Shown here piece after piece: positions 14,237-21,010 of a stretch of DNA of 21,184 bases (position 1 is its first letter; every line of letters starts with the position of its first letter). Source of the stretch: an uncultured Eggerthella sp. GTDB taxonomy: Bacteria > Actinomycetota > Coriobacteriia > Coriobacteriales > Eggerthellaceae. The DNA lies in NCBI GenBank assembly GCA_902464295.1, contig CABQIW010000033.1, positions 1 through 21,184 of the forward strand, in the 5' to 3' direction. Position numbers and translations under genes: made by a program. The notes under the pieces were generated by a model. That model searched no databases, had not been told where the DNA came from, and saw only the letters and a program-made list of their open reading frames with translations.

Positions 14237-14246
14237 GAACATGTTC
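14237..14246 (+). promoter_or_regulatory. GAACATGTTC palindrome before MFS 3
   Basis: This is the same 10-bp palindromic core as in the 18-bp palindrome before MFS 2, again followed by AAA on the right. It lies 41 nt upstream of the spaced motif copy at 14287. The shared core suggests that one regulator controls both duplicated carriers. Confidence 0.55.
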
Positions 14247-14286
14247 AAATAGCGGGGTAGTATAACGCGTTCAAGAAATAATTCCA

Positions 14287-14312
14287 TTGGACAAAATCAA
14301 ATATCTGACCAT
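14287..14312 (+). promoter_or_regulatory. Candidate regulator site (TTGGACAAA-N9-CTGACCAT)
   Basis: This copy of the recurrent motif is 183 nt before the MFS 3 start. Both halves are identical to those of the copy at 4835-4860 before the long CoA-transferase, at the same spacing. Confidence 0.5.
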
Positions 14313-14469
14313 TTTTGTAGAGCCTGTGGAGGAACAGAATAGCTTGTGAGAGCAAATATGCTCTTGCGTGCAATGGTTCTTAGAGAGAAGTGCACCGAGC
14401 CTCTCAAAGAGTGATTGCATGTAAAGGAAGCAGGAGTGCGAAAGTGCTCCAGGAAAAGAAGGAGGGGTT

Positions 14470-15810
14470 ATGGCTGAAAATGTAAAAACTCAGAAGTTTA
14501 CAGTTCGTCATTTTTTGGTTCTGTTTACTTGCATGATTTGTATCTTTACATCTAGTGCTATTACCTTCAGCTGCCCGGGTCTGGCATATCGTCCGGTCGC
14601 CATGCAGCTCGGAATTCAGGTTTCCGACGTTTCTCTCTACATGTCCTTTGTTTATTTGTTCGAGGTTATCTTCTCGCCAATCGTCGGTGCATTGCTTGAG
14701 AAGTTCGACGTTCGAATCATCTGTACGCTTGCAGGTGTTTTCGTAACTGCTGCATACCTTTGCATGTCGCAGTTCACGGTCATCTGGCAGTGGTACATCG
14801 CTGGTGTGTTCATCGGCTTCTCCCAGATCACTCTGCTCTGGTTGATGACCGCTGGCGTTCTCGGTCGTTGGTTTAAGAAGAAGCTTGGTTTTGCGCTCGG
14901 TCTTTCTTATGCAATGACTGGTGCAGGCGGTGCTATCCTGAACATCGTTGGTCAGACCATTCTTGGTCCGAACCTGCTCGTCGAGGAAACCTGGCGTAAC
15001 CTCTACATGGTGTTCGGCGTTATCTGCCTGTTCGGTACCATTCCTTGGACCGCACTCTGCCTCCGCAACGCTCCTGAGGACGTTGGACTGAAGGCATATG
15101 GTGCACCTATCGCTGAGGGCGAAGATATTGCTGAAGAGCATGCAGTCCTCAAGGGTATGGAGCCCAAGGTTGCTTACACCCGTTGGTACTTCTACGTACT
15201 CATCATCGCAGGCTGCTTGATGAACATCTGCGGTATTTATCCGCAGCACTACACGAACTTCTATCAGGGCGTCGTTGCTGTTATCCCGGGTACGCAAACT
15301 GCTATTCCTGAGTTGATGGCTATCTCCGGTACCCTGGAGGCATTCTCGATGGTCGGTATGATGATCGGTAAGATCTGTACTGGTATCCTCGAGTCCAAGT
15401 CCGTACAGCTCGCTCTTATCGTTGGTATCGTAACTGGTGTTCTCGGTATCTGCGGTATCTGGTTCGGCGGCTACAACAAGATCCTCCCGATCCTCTTCGG
15501 CGGCGGTCTGATCTACGGCTTCATCTACGCGTTCGTAACAACGTTGTTGCCGTACTTAACGCGTCAAATCTTTGGCGACCTTCACTATGACAAGATCTAC
15601 TCTGTCATCCTGATTCCGGTCAACTTGGTCGGCGCTTTCGCAGCATCTGGTCTGGCTCTCGTTAATCAGATGTTCGGATGGGACTTCTTCTTCATCCTCG
15701 ACATCGTGGTTATGATCCTTATCTACATCTTCTGTACGCTCTGCTACAACGCAGGCAAGAGGGATGCTGCAGAGAAGTTTGTTTCTGGCACGCTCGCTTC
15801 CGAGAAATAA
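14470..15810 (+). CDS. MFS transporter 3, oxalate/formate antiporter-like
   Basis: This 446-residue, 12-helix carrier is closely related to MFS 2. It shares ITFSCPGLAYRPVA near residue 35, GALLEKFDVRI in the helix 2-3 loop, APEDVGLKAYGAPI in the central loop and YDKIYSVIL in the second half. The ATG at 14470 follows AAGGAGGGG. Codon choice is strongly biased, more so than in MFS 1, suggesting high expression. The expected role is transport of an organic anion, in or out, linked to the CoA-dependent pathway. As a duplicate of MFS 2 with a separate leader and terminator, it may handle the product, a related substrate, or the same substrate under another signal. The sequence does not decide among these. 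Confidence 0.9.
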   Translation: MAENVKTQKFTVRHFLVLFTCMICIFTSSAITFSCPGLAYRPVAMQLGIQVSDVSLYMSFVYLFEVIFSPIVGALLEKFDVRIICTLAGVFVTAAYLCMSQFTVIWQWYIAGVFIGFSQITLLWLMTAGVLGRWFKKKLGFALGLSYAMTGAGGAILNIVGQTILGPNLLVEETWRNLYMVFGVICLFGTIPWTALCLRNAPEDVGLKAYGAPIAEGEDIAEEHAVLKGMEPKVAYTRWYFYVLIIAGCLMNICGIYPQHYTNFYQGVVAVIPGTQTAIPELMAISGTLEAFSMVGMMIGKICTGILESKSVQLALIVGIVTGVLGICGIWFGGYNKILPILFGGGLIYGFIYAFVTTLLPYLTRQIFGDLHYDKIYSVILIPVNLVGAFAASGLALVNQMFGWDFFFILDIVVMILIYIFCTLCYNAGKRDAAEKFVSGTLASEK

Positions 15811-15847
15811 GCTTCCTATTTAGTCAGAGAGAGACTAACCTGAATCG

Positions 15848-15879
15848 AAGAGAGGCACCCTTGCGGTGCCTCTCTTTTT
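15848..15879 (+). terminator. Rho-independent terminator after MFS 3
   Basis: AAGAGAGGCACC (15848-15859) pairs perfectly with GGTGCCTCTCTT (15865-15876) around a 5-nt loop; TTT follows. Confidence 0.93.
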
Positions 15880-15899
15880 GTATCTTCAGCCTTGTTCAG

Positions 15900-16003
15900 A
15901 GGACAACGGGGACGTAGCTTATTGTCCCGCTAGGGTGGGACAATAAGCTACGTCCCCGTTGTCCTCGTGCGGGTGGGACAATAAGCTACGTCCCCGTTGT
16001 CCT
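15900..16003. repeat. REP-like cluster: one inverted and two direct copies of a 29-bp unit
   Basis: The 29-bp unit starts GGGACAATAAGC and ends CCCCGTTGTCCT. It is present at 15937-15965 and 15975-16003 in direct orientation (38-bp period) and at 15900-15928 in inverse orientation, all three identical. The first two form a perfect 29-bp stem with an 8-nt loop. Size, mixed orientation and location between convergent genes (MFS 3 and TetR 2) fit a repetitive extragenic palindrome/BIME array, usually mobilised by RAYT transposases encoded elsewhere. The 9-nt separation is far too short for CRISPR spacers. Confidence 0.8.
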
Positions 16004-16182
16004 TCAGAGGTTCGTGGGTTTTCGGGGTCTGTGCATTTAGCGATCATGCGCAAGAACAGACGCCATTAGGCAAGTTGCCCGCGCTACGTGCGAAATCGAA
16101 TTCTCATAGTGCTAAGGCGGGAGGATAGAGCGCTTTGTTCAGCGGAAGAATCTTAGGTTTTAGGTTTGTCTCAGATAGGGAA
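16004..16182. other. Intergenic remainder between the REP array and TetR 2
   Basis: No gene or clear terminator is seen here. A small GGCAA-G-TTGCC dyad near 16068 is the only structure noticed. Confidence 0.35.
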
Positions 16183-16836
16183 TTAGAGATTGCGGCGAAG
16201 CTGGGCTTCCTTGATCTCCATCTCAAGCGAGCTATGAATGAGGTTCGCGAAGGGTCCAGCGTTGCTGATGAGGTGCTTCACGACCGGTTGATCGCACTTG
16301 CGGATGAAGTAGTACAGGAATGCGCACGTATAGAATTCGCTCAAAAACTCGATATTCTCTTCGGGTAGATAGCGATTCGCGAGGATGATATCGATATCGT
16401 TGCGCAATGCCGGTAAATAAAGATCGTAGAGATAGTTGCGCAGAGCATGCGGTCCCGTTTCGAGCAGCGCCTGCGTGTAGAAAGTGCGGCGCTTTTCGAG
16501 CACGCTCGCGAACACATCGAAGAATTTCGAATGATCGAGCGAACGCACGCCTGATTTCTGCGTGATGTAGAACGGGAACTGGGTTACCGAATCCTTGCTC
16601 GGCTCTTCGTACACCAGGATGCTCTCAGGAAACTTACGCTGCAGCGCGAGACCAAGATCGTAGCGGAAGCGCCAAATGATGAGCGCCTCTTTATCGACGA
16701 AATGGTAGTAGAAGGTCTTGCGGTTCTTGCCCGTTCTCTCAACGATGTCCGAAATGGATACCTTCTTGAGCGGCATTTCATCGCAAAGTTCAACGAATGC
16801 ATCGGCGATAAGAAGTTTCGTATCGAGCGGTCCCAC
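16183..16836 (-). CDS. TetR/AcrR family transcriptional regulator 2
   Basis: This 217-residue protein starts at GTG (16836), with AAGGAGAG 7 nt upstream. The N-terminal helix-turn-helix is at about 25-57: KVSISDIVERTG, then KNRKTFYYHFVDKEALI, a classic TetR recognition helix and following turn. The rest is an all-helical ligand/dimer domain. It is divergent from the 722-residue flavoenzyme with a 505-nt intergenic region, so the flavoenzyme/dehydrogenase 3 operon is its most likely target. An inverted repeat 29 nt upstream of its own start may be its operator. It is not an obvious close relative of TetR 1 beyond the DNA-binding domain. Confidence 0.88.
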   Translation of the reverse strand: MGPLDTKLLIADAFVELCDEMPLKKVSISDIVERTGKNRKTFYYHFVDKEALIIWRFRYDLGLALQRKFPESILVYEEPSKDSVTQFPFYITQKSGVRSLDHSKFFDVFASVLEKRRTFYTQALLETGPHALRNYLYDLYLPALRNDIDIILANRYLPEENIEFLSEFYTCAFLYYFIRKCDQPVVKHLISNAGPFANLIHSSLEMEIKEAQLRRNL

Positions 16837-16864
16837 GTGTGATCTCTCCTTGCCCGTGCGGCAT

Positions 16865-16889
16865 CAGGTCTATTCGCGGATGCGACCTG
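16865..16889. promoter_or_regulatory. Candidate TetR 2 operator, CAGGTC-N13-GACCTG
   Basis: Perfect 6-bp inverted arms lie 29-53 nt upstream of the TetR 2 start codon, a usual place for an autorepressor site. A second weaker dyad, TGAAC-N10-GTTCA, is at 16898-16917. Assignment to TetR 2 is inference. Confidence 0.35.
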
Positions 16890-17116
16890 TCTTCATGTGA
16901 ACCATAGTGCCTGTTCATAAGAACGATCCTGCACGTTATCGGAAGACTCGATCGCTGCTGGGAACATTATACTTGTCTCGATTCGTTGGTCAAATTCAAT
17001 GATTTGTGTAGACGGGCTCGATATGATTCATCGGTATCAATAGAAGGACGAGAGGTTGTATCATCCACTTTGAATGAAAAAACCTATAAATGATTCCTAT
17101 AGACCAACAAAAAAAC

Positions 17117-17122
17117 TATAAT
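17117..17122 (+). promoter_or_regulatory. Candidate -10 element TATAAT for the flavoenzyme operon
   Basis: A perfect TATAAT lies in an AT-rich stretch 220 nt before the GTG start at 17342. The -35 region is poor (TTCCTA at 17 nt spacing), which would fit an activator-dependent promoter. If used, the leader would be about 210 nt and include the hairpin at 17216. Confidence 0.35.
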
Positions 17123-17215
17123 GCCCATCGATAAACGTAACATCTGCATTACAATATCTATAGCAAAGGAGCTGAGATACGATTCGTCACTTCCGATAAC
17201 AAGCATTTAGGTATG

Positions 17216-17248
17216 AACCATGGTCTTTAATCGAGGCTATGGTTTTTT
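17216..17248 (+). terminator. Terminator-like hairpin in the leader of the flavoenzyme operon
   Basis: AACCAT (17216-17221) pairs with ATGGTT (17239-17244) around a 17-nt loop, followed directly by TTTT. No gene ends upstream on this strand, so it may be a leader attenuator. The stem is short, so this is tentative. Confidence 0.4.
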
Positions 17249-17341
17249 ACGCTCTAAACGCTTGCCATCGAAATTAACGATCGAGCAGCTTCAAGGAATA
17301 ACGAGTAGCTCACAACAAGTCTTGTAGAAAGGGGCTGTGCA

Positions 17342-19510
17342 GTGAAATACGAAGCACTTACCACGCCGTTTAAAATCGGCAACGTAGAGATTCGCAATCG
17401 TTTCGTCATGCTGCCAATGACCATCGAGAAAACCGATAACTATGCCATTGGTGACGACCTGATCGATTTCTACGAGCAGCGCGCAATCGGTGGGGCTGGT
17501 CTTATCGAGATCGGTTCTTGCTATGTTTGCGACTGTTTCGACACCCATCCTAAATACCACACCACTACTGGTGCTTGCGGTGTTTGGGACGACTGCTTTA
17601 TCCCAGGCCTTACCCGTACCGCAGAAGCTTGCCATAAGCATGGCGCAAAGCTGGCTGCTCAGCTGCAGCTCTGCTACGAGTGGCGTCCGGATGGCAACAC
17701 GGAGCTTCTGAGCTATGCTCCTTCTAAAGACGTTGTTTCTGGTCCTTTCGTAGGTATGCCGGAGCGCGAATTCACCATCGACGAGATCAAGCTCGTCGTT
17801 AAGCAGTACGGTGAAGCTGCTAAGCGTTGCCAGAAGGCTGGCATCGACATCATCGAGATCCATGCAGGTATTGGCTACATGGTCATGCGCTTCATCTCCA
17901 AGTACTCCAACCATCGTACTGACGAGTACGGCGGATCCACGGAAAACCGCTGCCGTCTCCTCACCGACATCATCGATGAGATCCATCGTGTATGCGGCGA
18001 AGACTATCCAATCCTCATTCGTTATTCTGCAGACGACCTCATGCCGGGTGGTCAGCGCCTCGAAGACCTCAAAGAGGTCATCGAAGTTGTCGAGAAGCAC
18101 GGTGTTGACGCTTGGTCTATCCAGGCAGGCTTCCATGAGGCTCCTCGTCCTGTTGCTAACCAGCTCGTTCCTGAAGGTGAGTTCATCTACCTCTCTAAGG
18201 CTGCTAAGCAGTACACCAAACTTCCTACCTTCCCTGGTACTCGTATCAACCACCTCGATGTTTGTGAAAAGATCATCGAAGACGGTTCTGGCGATGCTGT
18301 TGGTATGGCACGTCACTGGATCGCTGAGCCGGAAATCGGCTTGAAGGTCAAGGAAGATCGTGCTGAGGAAGTTCGTCCTTGCATCGTTTGCTCCCGTTGT
18401 CTCGACAATATCTTCGTTGGCAAGCCCTGCAAGTGCTCGGTCAACCCGAACGTTTACTTCTCTCAGTATGGCCTGCCGCAGGATCACAAGGTCTCTGGCG
18501 ACGAGGCAAAGAAGAAGATCCTCATCATCGGTGCTGGTCCTGCTGGTCTCGAGGCTGCTCGTACCATGCGTATGCGCGGTTACACCAACGTTACCGTTGT
18601 CGATCAGAAGAAGAAGGCATGCGGCCTGTTGAACCTCGCTCAGGTTCTCAACGACGAACTGCCTCCTATGGTCGATTGGTACAACAACGAGATCAAGCGC
18701 CTCAACATCGATGTTCGCTTGAACACCGAGGTCACCCCTGCATACATCAAGGACTTTGGTGCAGATGAGGTCATCCTCGCTGTTGGTCCTGAAACGGTTT
18801 CTCCTGATGTTCCGGGCAAGGACAACAAGAACGTCATCGATTCTCACGCTCTGAAGGCTCTCGTTGAGGGCAAGGGCACCCCGGGCAAGGGCTTCATGTG
18901 GACCATGTCCTGCTTCGGCATGAATGTTCTCGGCGCACCGCTGGGCATCATGAAGTGGGGCCTTGGCACGCACATCCTCGTTGGCAAGAGCATGGCTGTC
19001 ATCGGTGGCGGCTTCGCTGGCATCGAAGTTGCATCTGCAATGAACGAAGGCCGCGAGGTCACCGTTATCGAAGAAGCCAAGAAGGCTGGCGCTGAGATCG
19101 GCATCATCGATAAGAATCCTGAGCTCCGCAAGCTCAAGAGCGAAGGCGTCAAGATCCTCACCTCTACCAAGGTCAAGGAATACAACAAAGAAGGCGTCGT
19201 TTGCGAAGATGCAGAGGGCAAGGTATTCACCGTTCCTGCTGACACCATCATCACTGGCACCAAGTGCGTCGATAACACGAGCCTCTACGATCAGATGAAG
19301 GGTGTTGTCCCTGAGGGCCACCTCCATCTTATCGGCAATGCTTCGCCGCACACCACCTGGGCTGGCGTTGGTCCGCACGATCCTTACAAGACCGACGAGT
19401 ACAAGCGTCTTCTCGAGGCTGTTCGCGACGGTTATCTGATCGGCATGACCATCAACGAGGAGATTCCTGTCGACATGCAGGCAGCTCCTGGTCCCGATGT
19501 CACCAAATAA
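17342..19510 (+). CDS. FMN/4Fe-4S/FAD NADH-dependent oxidoreductase (BaiH / 2,4-dienoyl-CoA reductase / enoate reductase family)
   Basis: The protein is 722 residues from a GTG start with AAAGGGG about 8 nt upstream. Domain 1 (about 1-345) is an Old Yellow Enzyme TIM barrel: it opens with FKIGNVEIRNRFVMLPM, and SNHRTDEYGGSTENR follows the active-site loop. Y179 in HAGIGY corresponds to the catalytic tyrosine region. Cysteines C347, C350, C353 and C365 form CX2CX2CX11C, the 4Fe-4S site. Domain 2 is an FAD/NAD(P) module with IIGAGPAG at about 395-402 and a second dinucleotide loop GGGFAG at 555-560. Family members reduce activated C=C bonds with NAD(P)H, as in FadH, BaiCD/BaiH and enoate reductase, or demethylate amines, as in trimethylamine dehydrogenase. 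Here C=C reduction of an acyl-CoA intermediate is most likely. Codons are highly biased, so expression is probably high. It lies 120 nt before acyl-CoA dehydrogenase 3 in one operon. Confidence 0.9.
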   Translation: MKYEALTTPFKIGNVEIRNRFVMLPMTIEKTDNYAIGDDLIDFYEQRAIGGAGLIEIGSCYVCDCFDTHPKYHTTTGACGVWDDCFIPGLTRTAEACHKHGAKLAAQLQLCYEWRPDGNTELLSYAPSKDVVSGPFVGMPEREFTIDEIKLVVKQYGEAAKRCQKAGIDIIEIHAGIGYMVMRFISKYSNHRTDEYGGSTENRCRLLTDIIDEIHRVCGEDYPILIRYSADDLMPGGQRLEDLKEVIEVVEKHGVDAWSIQAGFHEAPRPVANQLVPEGEFIYLSKAAKQYTKLPTFPGTRINHLDVCEKIIEDGSGDAVGMARHWIAEPEIGLKVKEDRAEEVRPCIVCSRCLDNIFVGKPCKCSVNPNVYFSQYGLPQDHKVSGDEAKKKILIIGAGPAGLEAARTMRMRGYTNVTVVDQKKKACGLLNLAQVLNDELPPMVDWYNNEIKRLNIDVRLNTEVTPAYIKDFGADEVILAVGPETVSPDVPGKDNKNVIDSHALKALVEGKGTPGKGFMWTMSCFGMNVLGAPLGIMKWGLGTHILVGKSMAVIGGGFAGIEVASAMNEGREVTVIEEAKKAGAEIGIIDKNPELRKLKSEGVKILTSTKVKEYNKEGVVCEDAEGKVFTVPADTIITGTKCVDNTSLYDQMKGVVPEGHLHLIGNASPHTTWAGVGPHDPYKTDEYKRLLEAVRDGYLIGMTINEEIPVDMQAAPGPDVTK

Positions 19511-19551
19511 GTAGGTGACCCTGGTCGTAAGACCACAATCGTTTGATCTTG

Positions 19552-19579
19552 AGCGGGCGATGTTGGAGCTTTGCCCGCT
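19552..19579 (+). other. Intercistronic hairpin in the flavoenzyme / dehydrogenase 3 operon
   Basis: AGCGGGC pairs with GCCCGCT around a 14-nt loop, with no U-run. It may stabilise or separate the two messages. A smaller AGGAAA-GA-TTTCCT dyad lies right before the next ribosome-binding site (19603-19616). Confidence 0.5.
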
Positions 19580-19630
19580 TAAAGATAGAAGTTAGGTTCA
19601 AGAGGAAAGATTTCCTGAAGGAGGAAAAAC

Positions 19631-20803
19631 ATGCTAGATTATAGCTACTCTGATGAGCAAAAGCTGCTTCGTGAGAACATCCGTAAATGGGGTAAAGAGC
19701 ATCTTCCTGAGGAGAAGATCGCCGAGGCTTATAAAAACCGCGGCATCGACTCTGCTATCGCTAAGTCTTGGGTAGACGAAGGCTTCGGTAAGCTCGGTAT
19801 TCCTGCTGAGTACGGCGGAACCCCTTGTGATCACGTCACCATGGCTATTGCTATCGAAGAGCTTTGCCACATCGGTGGTAACATCCCTATGGCTCCAAAC
19901 CTGTTGATCATGTTTGACGTTTGCGAATTCGGTACCGAAGAGCAGATCAAGTACGCGGTAGACTTCTACTATGAGAATGGCTATCCTCCTTACTGCCTCG
20001 CAATTTCCGAGCCTGAAGCAGGTTCTGCAAACATCTACATGACCACTACCGCTAAGAAGCTTGGCGACGGTAACGTTGAGATCAACGGCACCAAGACCTG
20101 GGTTACCTTTGCAGAGCATGCAAACGGCTTCATCGTAGTTTGCAAGGACGAGGATCCTTCTCCTGAGAACAAGTCCATGTCCATGTACCTCGTTGACAAG
20201 GACACCCCGGGTGTTGTTCTCGAGCCGCTCAACAAGATCGGTATGCAGATCAACCCCTTCGCTATGGTCCACTTCAACAACGTCATCGTTCCTGAGACCG
20301 CTCTCCTCGGTGAGCAGGGCAAGGGCTTCCTGCAGCTCATGAAGAACTTCGAGTGGGAGCGCTGCGTTCTCTTGGCAGAACTCCTCGGTGAAGCTCAGGC
20401 TGCTATGGACGATGCTTGCGCTTGGACCAACGAGCGTCAGCAGTTCGGCGTTGGCATCAAGACCTTCCAGCTCGTTCAGGAGCACATCGTCGAGATGCAG
20501 ATCGCTCTGACCAACACCCGTAACTTCCTGTATCGTACTTGCTGGAAGCTCGACAACGGCATTCCGGTCAACAACGACGCAGCTATGCTGAAGCGCTATG
20601 GTGCACCTGCTCTTACCGACGTTTGCTCTCGTGCACTCCAGCTCATGGGTGGTCTCGGTTACACTGACGCAACGCGCGTTTCCCGCCTTATGCTCGACTG
20701 CCGTGGCTTCCAGATCGGTGGCGGCACCGTCGAGATCATGGTCCACATCGCTGGCCGTGGCATCCTCAAAGAGTATGCAAAGGGCAACCAGGACGAACTG
20801 TAA
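19631..20803 (+). CDS. Acyl-CoA dehydrogenase 3 (CaiA-like)
   Basis: This 390-residue protein has the complete acyl-CoA dehydrogenase architecture. It has AISEPEAGSANIYM at about 124-137, with GSA instead of the usual GSD, and NGTKTWVTFAEH at about 152-163. The C-terminal domain ends FQIGGGTVEIMVHIAGR. The base-position glutamate E243 is present in FEWERC, as in the isovaleryl-CoA dehydrogenase type, while the YEGT glutamate is replaced by glycine as in CaiA. The start has AAGGAGG 6 nt upstream. It shares an operon and the same strong codon bias with the flavoenzyme at 17342. The pair could carry out successive redox steps on one acyl-CoA, or the dehydrogenase could hand electrons to the flavoenzyme. 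Neither is proven by sequence. The operon ends at the terminator at 20831. Confidence 0.92.
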   Translation: MLDYSYSDEQKLLRENIRKWGKEHLPEEKIAEAYKNRGIDSAIAKSWVDEGFGKLGIPAEYGGTPCDHVTMAIAIEELCHIGGNIPMAPNLLIMFDVCEFGTEEQIKYAVDFYYENGYPPYCLAISEPEAGSANIYMTTTAKKLGDGNVEINGTKTWVTFAEHANGFIVVCKDEDPSPENKSMSMYLVDKDTPGVVLEPLNKIGMQINPFAMVHFNNVIVPETALLGEQGKGFLQLMKNFEWERCVLLAELLGEAQAAMDDACAWTNERQQFGVGIKTFQLVQEHIVEMQIALTNTRNFLYRTCWKLDNGIPVNNDAAMLKRYGAPALTDVCSRALQLMGGLGYTDATRVSRLMLDCRGFQIGGGTVEIMVHIAGRGILKEYAKGNQDEL

Positions 20804-20830
20804 GCCTTTTAGCTCTTACACTAGGGATAA

Positions 20831-20869
20831 AAGAAGGGGGAAGGGGCAACTCTTCCCTCTTTCTTTATA
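20831..20869 (+). terminator. Terminator after acyl-CoA dehydrogenase 3
   Basis: The stem GGGAAG/CTTCCC (20838-20843 with 20852-20857) is extended by AAGAA/TTCTT with a bulge and followed by a T-rich tail ending TTTATATTC. Confidence 0.7.
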
Positions 20870-21010
20870 TTCATGGTGATCCAAAGATGACGAACTACCC
20901 GGTCATTCATCATCTTTTGATCGAGCAAGCAGCACCGCCCAAGGGGCACTTGTAATTACACGCCTTTCTGCACCAGTGGAGAGGGTAAGACACGAGGTTC
21001 CCCACTCGTT

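Larger units (their letters stand above)
14072..14469 (+). other. Non-coding control region and leader of MFS 3
   Basis: No gene is seen in this stretch. Its left part is AT-rich, with a possible -10 (TATAAA near 14201) but no good -35. It holds the palindrome at 14237, the spaced motif at 14287, a perfect 6-bp hairpin AGAGCA-AATA-TGCTCT at 14349-14364, and the ATGTAAAGGAA element shared with the MFS 2 leader. Confidence 0.4.

Noticed and set aside
14235..14250. Start-stop mini-ORFs (ATG TTC AAA TAG at 14241; ATGTAA near 12573 and 14418) as leader peptides
   Set aside because: None has a ribosome-binding site; the first is explained by the palindrome.
15900..16003. CRISPR array
   Set aside because: Only three units, one inverted, with 8-9 nt between them; no cas genes nearby.
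17291..19378. A 695-codon open frame on the minus strand opposite the flavoenzyme
   Set aside because: It lies fully antisense to a clear FMN/4Fe-4S/FAD enzyme, shows no domain, and arises from the strong codon bias of that gene.
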